A stretch of 64,000 bases of DNA from NCBI RefSeq assembly GCF_004923295.1, contig NZ_CP039634.1:1259001-1323000 (forward strand). The letters run 5' to 3'. This document shows positions 1 through 8,181 of the stretch, one piece after another. Made by a program: the position numbers and the translations under genes. The notes beneath the pieces were generated by a model that had not been told where the DNA came from, searched no databases, and worked only from the letters and a program-made list of their open reading frames with translations. This stretch comes from Azospirillum sp. TSH100 (GTDB taxonomy: Bacteria; Pseudomonadota; Alphaproteobacteria; Azospirillales; Azospirillaceae). The stretch's first letter is position 1, and each line of letters begins with the position of its first letter.

Positions 1-1250
1 AGCAGGCGCTGTCCGGCCGGATCTGGGATGTGATGGTCCAGCATCTCCTGGAACGGGCGGTCCATCCAGCGCATGGAGTGCGGGCAGTCGGTGGCGTAAC
101 GGCGCATCGCCGCCACCGAATCGGGGATGTTGGGCAGACCGCGCTCGGCACAGCCGCGGACCATCTCGTCATGGACCGCCCGCATCTCCGCCAGGAAGGC
201 GGCGGCGCCGGCGGCGCTGGGCGGGTGGTCGGCGGCGATCTGGGTTGCCAGCCCGTCGGCATCGTCAGACAGTTGACGCACCCTGCCGTTCATCGCCACG
301 CCACGGGTGACCGGCAGCCACTCCACCCGGTCCCGGAGGCCCAGCGTGCGCAGCAGATGGTCGACCGGGCCGCCGTGCTGGGCGCCGCTGATGTCGTGGA
401 CGCCGGCGTCGAAGACATAGCGGAAGGGCTCGGCTCCCGGTTCGCCGCGGTTGCGCGCCTTGACGGTCCAGCTGGTGCAGAAGCCGCCGGGACGGTCGTG
501 CGCCTCCAGCACCGTCACCCGCGCTCCGGCCCGCGCCAGCAGCGCCGCCGCCGTCAGCCCGCCGATGCCGGAGCCGACAACCACCACGTCGCGCTCGTCG
601 GATGCGGTCCCTGTGCGGTTCAGGATCGCTGGAGCAGGCCAGGGGTGCGGGTCGGACTGGGCCAGCCGGCGGCGCATCCCCATGGTGACGAGGGCGTCCG
701 GCAGCAGCCGGTTGAGGAGCATGCCCAGACCGCCGGCGCCAAGGGAGACCGCGGCCTCCCAGCCGGGCAGGGCGGCGAAGCCGAGACCGCCGATCAGGAA
801 CAGCAGGCCCCAGACCGCCGTCATCAGCCGGTTGATGGCGATGAACTGCGGCAACTGCCAGAATTCGCGCGGCCAGTCGTCGCGGGCATATTGCAAGGTG
901 AAGGGGCTGCCGGCAGCGATGCTGCCGAAGGCCATGGCGGACAGCGCCAGATGGATGGCGAGCCCGAGATTGCGCAGCGGCCAGTCCCAGCCCAGCGGAC
1001 CGCAGAGCGGCAGGATGGCGAAGACGGCGACGGCGACCAGTTCCGGTGCCTTGAAGGAGCCGCGCAGCCTGTCGAACGCGCAGAGGCCGAGGCTGGCGGC
1101 CAGCGCTGCGGACGAGGCCGGCGGCAACCCGGCCAGCGGCAGGAGGGCCCCGAACAGCATCCAGGGGGAGAAGCCCAGCAGGATGCGGACCGTGGCCGGG
1201 AATTTGGCAATAGGGAGTTTGGTGACCGGAAGTTTGGCGGGCTTGCGCAT
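1..1250 (-). CDS. Membrane-anchored FAD-dependent oxidoreductase, CrtISO/phytoene-desaturase-like (C-terminus beyond the window)
   Basis: The frame is open from the ATG at 1250 to the window edge (416 codons), so the C-terminus is missing. Residues 20-190 hold about five or six hydrophobic segments, including a Gln-Tyr-Ala-Arg-Asp-Asp loop. After a short linker comes a dinucleotide-binding fold: VVVVGSGIGG at residues 222-231, then VTVLEAHDRPGGFCTSW. This is the N-terminal FAD motif of the carotenoid isomerase / phytoene desaturase / retinol saturase superfamily. I read every codon across the junction and found no stop, so the membrane and FAD parts form one polypeptide. The enzyme probably acts on a lipophilic substrate at the cytoplasmic membrane. 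The substrate is unknown, and no carotenoid genes are nearby. Confidence 0.8.
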   Translation of the reverse strand, partial: MRKPAKLPVTKLPIAKFPATVRILLGFSPWMLFGALLPLAGLPPASSAALAASLGLCAFDRLRGSFKAPELVAVAVFAILPLCGPLGWDWPLRNLGLAIHLALSAMAFGSIAAGSPFTLQYARDDWPREFWQLPQFIAINRLMTAVWGLLFLIGGLGFAALPGWEAAVSLGAGGLGMLLNRLLPDALVTMGMRRRLAQSDPHPWPAPAILNRTGTASDERDVVVVGSGIGGLTAAALLARAGARVTVLEAHDRPGGFCTSWTVKARNRGEPGAEPFRYVFDAGVHDISGAQHGGPVDHLLRTLGLRDRVEWLPVTRGVAMNGRVRQLSDDADGLATQIAADHPPSAAGAAAFLAEMRAVHDEMVRGCAERGLPNIPDSVAAMRRYATDCPHSMRWMDRPFQEMLDHHIPDPAGQRL

Positions 1251-1391
1251 CGGGACGGTGCCTTCGCGTGGGAGGATCGCGAAGGACCATCGACAGGATG
1301 CGGGTGTACGTGCCAGCGCGGCTGCGTGGGACGCCGCTGTGGTTTCGCGAACGGCGGCACAAGGCGGTTCGCGATGCGTGAAACGCGGGAA

Positions 1392-1432
1392 CGTACGGGG
1401 GCTGTACCTGATGTGTACGTATCCCCCGTACG
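1392..1432. repeat. Inverted repeat with four phased GTAC sites between the membrane oxidoreductase and the methyltransferase
   Basis: CGTACGGGGG (1392-1401) is matched by its exact complement CCCCCGTACG (1423-1432) across a 21-base spacer. GTAC occurs four times, starting at 1393, 1404, 1415 and 1428, so the steps are 11, 11 and 13 bases. It lies just after the stop of the methyltransferase gene and about 140 bases upstream of the oxidoreductase start, both on the minus strand. It could be an operator or a terminator-like hairpin. The regular spacing favours a protein-binding array. Confidence 0.55.
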
Positions 1433-1439
1433 CCGGACC

Positions 1440-2651
1440 TCAATCCAGCTGCAGCACGATCGCCTTCAGATAGGCGGACTCCGGCAGATGCGGGTGGACC
1501 GGGTGGTCCGGCCCGGCGCCGGCGCTGCGCAGGATGCGGCCGGTGCGACCGGCGTCGTTCAGGCCGCGGGCGACCAGTTCGGCGAAGGTGGGCGGATCGA
1601 CATTGTGGCTGCACGACCCGCACAGCAGATAGCCGCCGGGGGCGGTGATCTTCGCCGCCAGACGCGCCATCTTGCGGTAGGCGCGGCTGCCGGCCGCCAG
1701 ATCCTTCTTCGACTTCACGAAGGCCGGCGGATCGGCGATCACCACCTGGAAGGTCTCGCCGGCCGTGCCCAGCCGCTCCATTTCCTGGAAGGCGTCGGCC
1801 TTGCGCGCCTCGAAGCGGTCGGCGACGCCGTTCGCCTCGGCGGCGCGGGTGGCGTTCTCCAGCGCCAGGGCGGAGCGGTCGACCGCGATCACCTGGGTGG
1901 CGCCAGCCACCGCGCACTGGATGCCGAAGCCGCCATTGTAGCTGTAGAAGTCGATGGCCCGGCCGCCCTTGGCGAGCGAGGCGATGAAGGCGCGGTTGTC
2001 GCGCTGGTCGTAGAACCAGCCGGTCTTCTGGCCGTCCAGCGGGTTGGCGAAGAAGGTGACGCCGTTCTCTTCAAGCCGGATCGGCCCGGCGATCTCGCCC
2101 TTGGCCAGCCGGGTCTCCTCCGCCAGTCCTTCCAGCGCGCGCTGGCTGCCGTCGTTGCGCAGGATGACCGCGCGCGGCGCCATCACCTCGTCGATGGCGG
2201 CCAGGATCTCGTCGATCCGGCGGTCCATGAAGACGGAGTTGGCCTGCACCGTCACCACATCGTCGAAGCGGTCGACGATCAGGCCGGGCAGCCCGTCCGC
2301 CTCGGCATGGACGACGCGGTAGAAGGGGCGGCTGAACAACCGGTCGCGCAGGTCCACCGCGCGACGCAGCCGGTCGGTGATGAAGGCGTGATCCACCACG
2401 GTCGCCGGGTCGCTCGACAGCTGCCGGGCGGCGATCAGCGTGTGCGGATTGAAGGTGTAGATGCCCAGCGGCGTCCCACCGGGGTCCAGAAGACGCACCG
2501 GGCTGCCGGGCGGCACCGCCTTGGCGGTGGTGTCCATCTGGACTTCGTTGGAATAGACCCAGGGATGTCCCTGCATCACGCGCCGCTGGCGGCCTGACTG
2601 CAGATGGATCGCCGGGTATTTCTTGACGGGTTTGGTGCCGGTGTCGCTCAT
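1440..2651 (-). CDS. rlmI: Class I rRNA large-subunit methyltransferase, RlmI family
   Basis: This 403-residue protein has an N-terminal PUA-like RNA-binding part (YPAIHLQSGRQRRVMQGHPW) and a Rossmann methyltransferase domain with AIDFYSYNGGFG as the SAM loop, ADPPAF as the catalytic motif and LLCGSCSHNVD with the Cys expected of an m5C enzyme. RlmI methylates C1962 of 23S rRNA in E. coli; the same reaction is inferred here. I chose the ATG at 2651 because the family N-terminus begins there, and the upstream extension that is also open reads as non-coding, basic residues. A GTAC-rich inverted repeat follows its stop codon. Confidence 0.88.
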   Translation of the reverse strand: MSDTGTKPVKKYPAIHLQSGRQRRVMQGHPWVYSNEVQMDTTAKAVPPGSPVRLLDPGGTPLGIYTFNPHTLIAARQLSSDPATVVDHAFITDRLRRAVDLRDRLFSRPFYRVVHAEADGLPGLIVDRFDDVVTVQANSVFMDRRIDEILAAIDEVMAPRAVILRNDGSQRALEGLAEETRLAKGEIAGPIRLEENGVTFFANPLDGQKTGWFYDQRDNRAFIASLAKGGRAIDFYSYNGGFGIQCAVAGATQVIAVDRSALALENATRAAEANGVADRFEARKADAFQEMERLGTAGETFQVVIADPPAFVKSKKDLAAGSRAYRKMARLAAKITAPGGYLLCGSCSHNVDPPTFAELVARGLNDAGRTGRILRSAGAGPDHPVHPHLPESAYLKAIVLQLD

Positions 2652-2704
2652 GGGCCCGCATCCTAGCGGCAAATCGGCGGCGCGCAATGGCCGCGCGCTT
2701 CCCA

Positions 2705-3100
2705 TTATTCCGTTTCGATGGCGTTTTCCGGCCCGCCGTCCGGTTCGCCGACATGGATCGCCAGCCACACCGTCGGCTCGCCGACGGCCGTGGCGGCGAC
2801 GCGGTGGCGGGTGCGGGCGGGCAGCAGCGTCCAGTCGCCGGGGCCCAGCCTGCGGTCATCCTCTCCCTCCACCTGCAAGGTGGCGGTGCCGGCGACCAGC
2901 AGGACGAACTCGTCCCAGCCCTGGTCATACCAGAAGCCGTCCGGCGAGGTCTGGCCGGTGGAGACGATCCGTTCGATCCGTACGCCTGGCAATGGGGCGG
3001 GCAATGAGGCAGGCAGTGCCGCCAGGGTGGTGAAGATTTCGTCGGGCTGCGGGCTTGAGGGAAGCCCCTCCAGCAGGCTGCCGAATCGCGCTCCGCTCAT
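2705..3100 (-). CDS. Small cupin-domain protein
   Basis: This 131-residue protein is a single cupin barrel. DEFVLLVAGTATLQVEGEDD followed by LGPGDWTLLPARTRHRV matches the two cupin signatures, including the GDW and HRV elements. Single-domain cupins of this size often bind a metal or small ligand, but the substrate cannot be read from sequence. The His cluster of motif 1 is poor here (WDEFV in place of HxH), so metal binding is uncertain. It lies upstream of the rRNA methyltransferase on the same strand with about a 50-base gap, so the two may be co-transcribed. Confidence 0.75.
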   Translation of the reverse strand: MSGARFGSLLEGLPSSPQPDEIFTTLAALPASLPAPLPGVRIERIVSTGQTSPDGFWYDQGWDEFVLLVAGTATLQVEGEDDRRLGPGDWTLLPARTRHRVAATAVGEPTVWLAIHVGEPDGGPENAIETE

Positions 3101-3223
3101 CCAAAAGCTTCCAGGTCGGGTGGTTGCGGCGCGGCACCGTCGGGGAAGGGGCCGCGACCGTGATCCTGCATCAGCGGCGGCGGCCGGTCGAGACCGACGA
3201 CGGGCTCCGCCGTCCGGCGGGTG

Positions 3224-3769
3224 CTATTCCGCGCCGCGCCGTTCGTCCGCCGCCGCGGGGGCGTTGTCGTTGACCACCGCCAGATCCTTGCAGAAGCGGA
3301 CCGTCTCCTGCCGGTGCCCTTCGGTGCGGAAACAGTCGGGGATCGGGTCGCGGCGGGAACCGTGCCGGACGGTGCGATCGGGCAGGGTGGTGTGGATGGC
3401 CGCACAGCCCAGCCGCCGGGCAACCCCCTCCATCGCCCGCAGCAGGGCCTCCGCCACCCCGGCGACGTCGAACAGGTCGAGCACGACGAAGTTGTCGACG
3501 CACAGCGTCCGCCCGTGCAGCAGATGCGGTTCGGCCGCGTAGGAGAACAGGCCGTGCAGGTAGCCCTGCGCGTTCTGCACGGTCATGATGCCCCGGCTTG
3601 CCGGGGAGCCGTCCTTTTCGCTGCCGCCCATGGTTGCGCCGTCCAGCACCGCTGCGGCAAATGCGCGCCATTGGCCGACCCCGAGGCCCGGCGCGATGGC
3701 GCAGACCAGCGGATAAGCCTGGTCGATCTGGCGCCGACCAAGGGGTTTGGCGATAAAACCGTCGTCCAT
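3224..3769 (-). CDS. GNAT-like N-acetyltransferase family protein
   Basis: The protein is 181 residues from the ATG at 3769; a TTG at 3841 would add 24 residues. The order is that of GNAT proteins: a basic N-terminal segment, a strand with GYLHGLFSYAA, a central hydrophobic strand LCVDNFVVLDLFD, then an amphipathic helix VAEALLRAMEGVARRLGCAAI. The acetyl-CoA loop (Q/RxxGxG/A) is not clear, so family membership is tentative and no substrate is proposed. I prefer the ATG start because the TTG start would place coding sequence over the FNR box at 3828-3841. The gene is divergent from ccoN. Confidence 0.55.
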   Translation of the reverse strand: MDDGFIAKPLGRRQIDQAYPLVCAIAPGLGVGQWRAFAAAVLDGATMGGSEKDGSPASRGIMTVQNAQGYLHGLFSYAAEPHLLHGRTLCVDNFVVLDLFDVAGVAEALLRAMEGVARRLGCAAIHTTLPDRTVRHGSRRDPIPDCFRTEGHRQETVRFCKDLAVVNDNAPAAADERRGAE

Positions 3770-3827
3770 TTCAGTCCGGCCGATTGCAAGGACGCTGAAC
3801 GATGGCAGGCCCGGGGCGGAAGGGTCG

Positions 3828-3841
3828 TTGACGTAGATCAA
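3828..3841 (+). promoter_or_regulatory. FNR/FixK-type anaerobox upstream of ccoN
   Basis: TTGACGTAGATCAA is a 14-base dyad matching the FNR/FixK consensus TTGAT-N4-ATCAA at nine of ten defined positions. It lies about 175 bases ahead of the ccoN start codon. Such boxes activate cbb3 oxidase operons under low oxygen in alphaproteobacteria, and a gene for an FNR-type regulator lies at the other end of this cluster. Which regulator binds is inferred. Confidence 0.8.
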
Positions 3842-4015
3842 TGTTGCTGAACCCCCCCATACACATAGTGGGCGCCATTGGAGACAGGCGCGCCCGGCGT
3901 CCCTCTCGGCATTTCCGAGTGCAACCTGTCCCGCTCCTTAACAGTACGTACCCAGTGGTGGTGCAACCCAGACGGCGCGGCCCCACGGCCGCCCGGGGCA
4001 AACGGGAGAGATTGT

Positions 4016-5512
4016 ATGACATCAGCGACTCTGACTTCAGGGGCCACCCTGGGCAGCCAGCGGGTGTCGGAAGACGTGCGTTACCATGAGGACGCCATCC
4101 GACTCTTCGTTATCGCTGCAGTGTTCTGGGGCGTCGTCGGTTTCCTGGCCGGCACCTTCATCGCTCTGCAGCTGGCCTTCCCGGCGCTGAATCTCGGGCT
4201 GGAGTGGACGAGCTTCGGGCGCCTGCGCCCGGTCCACACCTCGGCCGTGATCTTCGCGTTCGGCGGCAATGTGCTGTTCGCCACTTCGCTTTATTCGGTC
4301 CAGCGGACTTGCCGCCAGTATCTCTTCGGGGGCGAAGGGCTGGCGAAGTTCATTTTCTGGAACTACAACGTCTTCATCGTGCTCGCGGCGCTGAGCTATG
4401 TCCTGGGCTTCACCCAGGGCAAGGAATACGCCGAGCCCGAGTGGATCCTCGACCTGTACCTGACGGTCACCTGGGTGCTCTATGCGGTCCAGTTCATCGG
4501 CACGGTGATGACGCGGCGCGAGTCGCACATCTATGTGGCCAACTGGTTCTTCATGGCCTTCATCCTGACCGTCGCGATCCTGCACATCGGCAACAACGTC
4601 AACATCCCGGTGTCGCTGTTCGGCATGAAGTCCTACACCTTCGTGTCGGGCGTGCAGAGCGCCATGGTGCAGTGGTGGTACGGCCACAACGCGGTCGGCT
4701 TCTTCCTGACCGCCGGCTTCCTGGGCATCATGTACTACTTCGTGCCCAAGCGCGCCGAGCGGCCGGTCTATTCCTACCGCCTGTCGATCGTCCATTTCTG
4801 GACCCTGATCTTCCTCTACATCTGGGCCGGCCCGCACCACCTGCACTACACCTCCCTGCCGGACTGGGCGCAGACGCTGGGCATGACCTTCTCCGTCATG
4901 CTGTGGATGCCGTCCTGGGGCGGCATGATCAACGGCATCATGACCCTGTCGGGCGCCTGGGATAAGCTGCGCACCGATCCGGTCCTGCGTTTCCTGGTCA
5001 CCTCGGTCGCCTTCTACGGCATGTCGACCTTTGAAGGCCCGCTGATGTCGGTCAAGCCGGTCAACGCCCTGTCGCACTACACCGACTGGACCGTCGGCCA
5101 CGTGCACTCCGGCGCTCTCGGCTGGGTCGCCTTCATCTCCTTCGGCGCGATCTACTATCTGGTCCCGGTCCTGTGGAAGCGCTCGCAGCTCTACAGCCTG
5201 CGTCTGGTCAGCTACCACTTCTGGACCGCCACCATCGGCATCGTGCTCTACATCACCGCCATGTGGGTGTCGGGCATCATGCAGGGCCTGATGTGGCGCG
5301 CCTACGACAACCTGGGCTTCCTGCAGTACTCCTTCGTGGAGACCGTCGCGGCGATGCACCCGTTCTACGTGATCCGCGCGATGGGCGGCGTCCTGTTCGT
5401 CACCGGCGCTCTCATCATGGTCTACAACCTGTGGCGCACGGCGAAGGGCGATGTCCGCATCGAGAAGCCCTATGTCACCACGCCGCACAAGGCGACGGTC
5501 GGCGCGGCCTGA
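4016..5512 (+). CDS. ccoN: cbb3-type cytochrome c oxidase subunit I
   Basis: CcoN is the catalytic, multi-helix subunit of the high-affinity cbb3 oxidase, which reduces O2 to water and pumps protons in the inner membrane. The protein has 498 residues. Heme b/b3 and CuB ligands are in recognisable settings: WWYGH (His224), GPHHLHY (His274, His275) and VGHVHSG (His362, His364). The ATG at 4016 is preceded by GGGAGAG and gives the usual N-terminus; an upstream in-frame start would add 46 basic, poorly conserved residues. It is the first gene of ccoNOQP, behind an anaerobox, and is expected to be induced at low oxygen. Confidence 0.97.
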   Translation: MTSATLTSGATLGSQRVSEDVRYHEDAIRLFVIAAVFWGVVGFLAGTFIALQLAFPALNLGLEWTSFGRLRPVHTSAVIFAFGGNVLFATSLYSVQRTCRQYLFGGEGLAKFIFWNYNVFIVLAALSYVLGFTQGKEYAEPEWILDLYLTVTWVLYAVQFIGTVMTRRESHIYVANWFFMAFILTVAILHIGNNVNIPVSLFGMKSYTFVSGVQSAMVQWWYGHNAVGFFLTAGFLGIMYYFVPKRAERPVYSYRLSIVHFWTLIFLYIWAGPHHLHYTSLPDWAQTLGMTFSVMLWMPSWGGMINGIMTLSGAWDKLRTDPVLRFLVTSVAFYGMSTFEGPLMSVKPVNALSHYTDWTVGHVHSGALGWVAFISFGAIYYLVPVLWKRSQLYSLRLVSYHFWTATIGIVLYITAMWVSGIMQGLMWRAYDNLGFLQYSFVETVAAMHPFYVIRAMGGVLFVTGALIMVYNLWRTAKGDVRIEKPYVTTPHKATVGAA

Positions 5513-5533
5513 CGCTAGGGAAGGATGCGAGAA

Positions 5534-6271
5534 ATGGCTCAGGATAAAAAGGGCTTCAGCCACGACCTGATCGAGCGGAACACCCTTCTGCTGATCGTGC
5601 TCGTGCTGATCACCGTGTCGATCGGCGGTCTGGTTCAGATCGTCCCGCTCTTCACGATCGAATCAACCATCGAGAAGGTGGAGGGGGTGCGTCCCTACTC
5701 CCCGCTCGAACTGGCCGGGCAGAACATCTACCTGCGCGAAGGCTGCTACAACTGCCACAGCCAGCAGATCCGTCCGTTCCGTGACGAGGTCGAGCGCTAT
5801 GGCCACTACTCGCTGGCGGCGGAGTCGATGTACGACCATCCGTTCCAGTGGGGCTCCAAGCGTACCGGTCCCGATCTGGCCCGCGTCGGCGGCAAATACT
5901 CCAACGCCTGGCAGGTCGCCCATCTGGTGAACCCGCGCGCGGTCGTGCCGGAGTCGATCATGCCGACCTACGGCTGGATGAAGGACCGTCCGCTGAGCTA
6001 CGGCGACATCGCCGATCACCTGAAGACGCTGAAGATCGTCGGCGTTCCCTACACCGACGAGCAGATCGCCAACGCCAAGGCCGACCTGGAAGCGCAGAAG
6101 AACCCCGACGGCGACACCGCCGGGCTGATGAAGCGCTATCCGAAGGCCGTGGTGGCGAACTTCACCGGCGAAAAGAACGTCACCGAAATGGACGCTCTCG
6201 TCGCCTACCTGCAAGTGCTGGGCACCATGGTGGACTTCACCAAGTACCAGTCCAAGCAGCTGCAGCAGTAA
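5534..6271 (+). CDS. ccoO: cbb3-type cytochrome c oxidase subunit II, monoheme cytochrome c
   Basis: CcoO (245 residues) carries one covalently bound heme c and relays electrons to CcoN. One N-terminal membrane helix ([20 protein letters not shown]) anchors it, with the heme domain in the periplasm. The CxxCH site is EGCYNCH (Cys71, Cys74, His75), and a Met in IMPTYGWM is the likely distal ligand. An ATG at 5525 is also in frame, but the AGGGAAGG ribosome site abuts it directly, so 5534 is the better start. It lies 21 bases downstream of ccoN. Confidence 0.95.
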   Translation: MAQDKKGFSHDLIERNTLLLIVLVLITVSIGGLVQIVPLFTIESTIEKVEGVRPYSPLELAGQNIYLREGCYNCHSQQIRPFRDEVERYGHYSLAAESMYDHPFQWGSKRTGPDLARVGGKYSNAWQVAHLVNPRAVVPESIMPTYGWMKDRPLSYGDIADHLKTLKIVGVPYTDEQIANAKADLEAQKNPDGDTAGLMKRYPKAVVANFTGEKNVTEMDALVAYLQVLGTMVDFTKYQSKQLQQ

Positions 6272-6286
6272 TCGGGGGAGGAATCC

Positions 6287-6448
6287 ATGGACTTGGATTC
6301 GATCACGGTGATGCTTCGGTCCTTCTGGACGGTGTGGTTGATGCTGCTGCTGACGGGCATCCTGGTTTACGCCATGTGGCCCGGCAACCGCCGCACCTTT
6401 GACGACGCCGCCCAGATCCCGCTCAAGGATGATGGTCAGGAGCTTTAG
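6287..6448 (+). CDS. ccoQ: cbb3-type oxidase small subunit CcoQ/FixQ
   Basis: This short gene encodes 53 residues. It begins at an ATG preceded by GGGGGAGGAA and has one membrane helix (FWTVWLMLLLTGILVYAMW) followed by a charged tail with FDDAAQIPL, typical of CcoQ/FixQ. CcoQ stabilises the cbb3 complex and the CcoP interaction. It sits between ccoO (15-base gap) and ccoP (3-base gap), exactly where expected in the operon. Confidence 0.93.
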   Translation: MDLDSITVMLRSFWTVWLMLLLTGILVYAMWPGNRRTFDDAAQIPLKDDGQEL

Positions 6449-6451
6449 ACC

Positions 6452-7342
6452 ATGGCACAGAATTACAAGGACGAGCTGTCCGGCGTCGAGACCACCGGCC
6501 ACGAGTGGGATGGACTGCGCGAGCTGAACAATCCGCTGCCCAAGTGGTGGCTGTATCTCTTCTATGTCTGCATCGCCTGGGCGATGGTGTACTACGTGTT
6601 CTACCCGGCCTGGCCGCTGGGCAAGACCTACACGAAGGGCATCCTCGGCTATTCCCAGCGCGAGGAACTGGACACCAAGCTGGCGGAGGCGAAGGCCGGC
6701 CAGGCCAAGTACCTGACCGCCATCGCCGCCAAGTCGGTCGACGAAATCCAGAAGGACAAGGACCTGCTGGGCTTCGCCATGGCCGGCGGCCGCTCCTACT
6801 TCAACGAGAACTGCGCCGCCTGCCACGGCGCCGGCGGCCAGGGTGCCAAGGGCTTCCCGACGCTGGCCGACGACGTGTGGCTGTGGGGCGGCACCTCGGC
6901 CGACATCTACAAGACCATCCAGCACGGTATCCGCTCGGATGACGGCGACACCCGCGGCACGCCGAACGTCGGCATGACCGCCTTCGGCAAGGACGGCATC
7001 CTCACCCGCGACCAGATCGATCAGGTCACGGACTATGTGCTGTCGCTGAACGGCAAGACCGCCGATGCGGGCAAGGTCGCCAAGGGCAAGACCGTCTATG
7101 ACGAGAACTGCGCCGCCTGCCACGGCGACGCGGCCCAGGGTGCGGTCGCCGCCGGCATCGATGGTGTCGGCGCTCCGCCGCTGAAGCAGGCCAACTGGCT
7201 CTACGGCAGCGACAAGCAGACGCTGGTCGAGACGGTGACCAACGGCCGCGCCGGCGTCATGCCGGCCTGGTCCAAGCGCCTGGACGACGCGACGATCAAG
7301 TCGCTGGCCGTCTATGTCCACAATCTGGGCGGCGGCAAGTAA
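6452..7342 (+). CDS. ccoP: cbb3-type cytochrome c oxidase subunit III, diheme cytochrome c
   Basis: CcoP (296 residues) takes electrons from soluble or membrane cytochromes c and passes them to CcoO. The N-terminal part has the DELSGVETTGHEWDG motif and a membrane helix around residues 31-51. Two heme c sites follow: CAACH at residues 121-125 and CAACH at residues 220-224. Length and order match the family. It is the last structural gene of the operon and is followed by a strong intrinsic terminator, so the downstream fix genes probably have their own promoter. Confidence 0.96.
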   Translation: MAQNYKDELSGVETTGHEWDGLRELNNPLPKWWLYLFYVCIAWAMVYYVFYPAWPLGKTYTKGILGYSQREELDTKLAEAKAGQAKYLTAIAAKSVDEIQKDKDLLGFAMAGGRSYFNENCAACHGAGGQGAKGFPTLADDVWLWGGTSADIYKTIQHGIRSDDGDTRGTPNVGMTAFGKDGILTRDQIDQVTDYVLSLNGKTADAGKVAKGKTVYDENCAACHGDAAQGAVAAGIDGVGAPPLKQANWLYGSDKQTLVETVTNGRAGVMPAWSKRLDDATIKSLAVYVHNLGGGK

Positions 7343-7396
7343 GCCGAAGCCCGGGCGGACCGTTTCGGAACCGGCCCAGGACACCAATGGACAAAG

Positions 7397-7433
7397 GGCG
7401 TCGGGGAGGTCACTCCCCGGCGCCTTTTTCTTT
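7397..7433 (+). terminator. Rho-independent terminator after ccoP
   Basis: GGCGTCGGGGAG (7397-7408) pairs with CTCCCCGGCGCC (7413-7424) through 12 base pairs including one G-T wobble, with a 4-base loop. TTTTTCTTT follows directly. This is a textbook intrinsic terminator 54 bases after the ccoP stop codon, and it separates ccoNOQP from fixHIS. Confidence 0.92.
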
Positions 7434-7477
7434 GCGGGACATGCGGCGGGCCGGCCGGTTCGTTAACTTCCTGTCAT

Positions 7478-7491
7478 TTGATCCATCGCAA
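7478..7491 (+). promoter_or_regulatory. Probable FNR/FixK box upstream of fixH
   Basis: TTGATCCATCGCAA has a perfect left half (TTGAT) and a weaker right half (CGCAA against ATCAA) with the correct 4-base spacer. It lies about 120 bases ahead of the fixH start and downstream of the ccoP terminator. A separate low-oxygen promoter for fixHIS would fit. The right half is degenerate, so this is tentative. Confidence 0.5.
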
Positions 7492-7525
7492 TGTTCCTGC
7501 GGCAATCGGTCGCCATAGTTGCCGC

Positions 7526-7549
7526 GATCAGCGATGCACATCGCTGATC
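7526..7549. repeat. Near-continuous palindrome in the fixH leader
   Basis: GATCAGCGATG (7526-7536) is followed, after two bases, by its exact complement CATCGCTGATC (7539-7549), giving an 11-base-pair perfect dyad. It lies about 65 bases ahead of the fixH ATG, next to three tandem 14-base repeats. It could be an operator or an RNA hairpin. No T-run follows, so it is not an intrinsic terminator. Confidence 0.7.
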
Positions 7550-7588
7550 AGACGCCGCTTACCAGACGCCGCTTACCAGACGCCGCCG
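7547..7588. repeat. Three tandem 14-base repeats in the fixH leader
   Basis: The units are ATCAGACGCCGCTT (7547-7560), ACCAGACGCCGCTT (7561-7574) and ACCAGACGCCGCCG (7575-7588). They overlap the right arm of the neighbouring palindrome and end 24 bases before the fixH start. The copies are nearly identical, so the duplication is probably recent or maintained. Confidence 0.85.
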
Positions 7589-7612
7589 ACCAGTCGAAGG
7601 GCAGCCAGCGAC

Positions 7613-8143
7613 ATGAGCATCAGCACCACCACCGGAAACCGCCCCCTCCCGCCGAAACGTCTGAAGGCACCGCGCCAGCCGGGGTGGTACATCCCCTGGA
7701 TCTTCGTCGGCGTCTTCATGATCGTCCTGGCGGTGAATGGGGTGATGGTCCATTTCGCGGTGTCGAGCTGGACCGGGATCGAGACTGAGAACCACTTCAT
7801 CAAGGGTCTCGGCTACAACAACGACCTCGCCGGCGCCCGCGCCCAGGCGGAGCGTGGCTGGCAGGTCCAGCCGGACTTCACCAGCACCGAGCCGCGCAAG
7901 GGCGTGATCGCCATCACCGTCCGCGACAAGCAGGGCCAGATCCTGAAGGACGCCGCCGTTACCGTGACGATGATCCGTCCGATCTCCGAAGGGCATGACA
8001 AGACCCTGTCGCTGCCCTATCTGGGCGAGGGCCGCTACGGCGCTCCGGTCGAGCTTGATCTGGAAGGCCAGTGGGACATGCGCTTCGTCATTACCCACGC
8101 CACCGGCGACTATCAGGACCAGAAGCGCGTCTGGGTGCAGTGA
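7613..8143 (+). CDS. fixH: FixH/CcoH family cbb3 oxidase assembly protein
   Basis: FixH (176 residues) is needed for maturation of cbb3 oxidase and works with the copper ATPase FixI. It has one N-terminal membrane helix (PWIFVGVFMIVLAVNGVMVHFA), the conserved VSSWTGIETENHFIKGLGYNN segment and a periplasmic beta-sandwich ending in GQWDMRFVITHATGDYQ. The ATG at 7613 starts at the conserved N-terminus; an upstream in-frame start would run through the tandem repeats. It is followed by fixI after 38 bases. The usual fixG/ccoG is absent upstream. Confidence 0.92.
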   Translation: MSISTTTGNRPLPPKRLKAPRQPGWYIPWIFVGVFMIVLAVNGVMVHFAVSSWTGIETENHFIKGLGYNNDLAGARAQAERGWQVQPDFTSTEPRKGVIAITVRDKQGQILKDAAVTVTMIRPISEGHDKTLSLPYLGEGRYGAPVELDLEGQWDMRFVITHATGDYQDQKRVWVQ

Positions 8144-8181
8144 GGGCGCGCCGCGACCGGGACAGTCAGGGTGATGTTGAG

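Noticed and set aside
30..2597. Long plus-strand open frame across the first 2.6 kb
   Set aside because: It mirrors the membrane oxidoreductase and rlmI genes on the minus strand. Its translation is Arg/Gly/His-rich, with no recognisable family.
3770..3841. TTG start that would extend the GNAT-like protein by 24 residues
   Set aside because: It would place coding sequence over the FNR box, and the ATG at 3769 gives a normal N-terminus.
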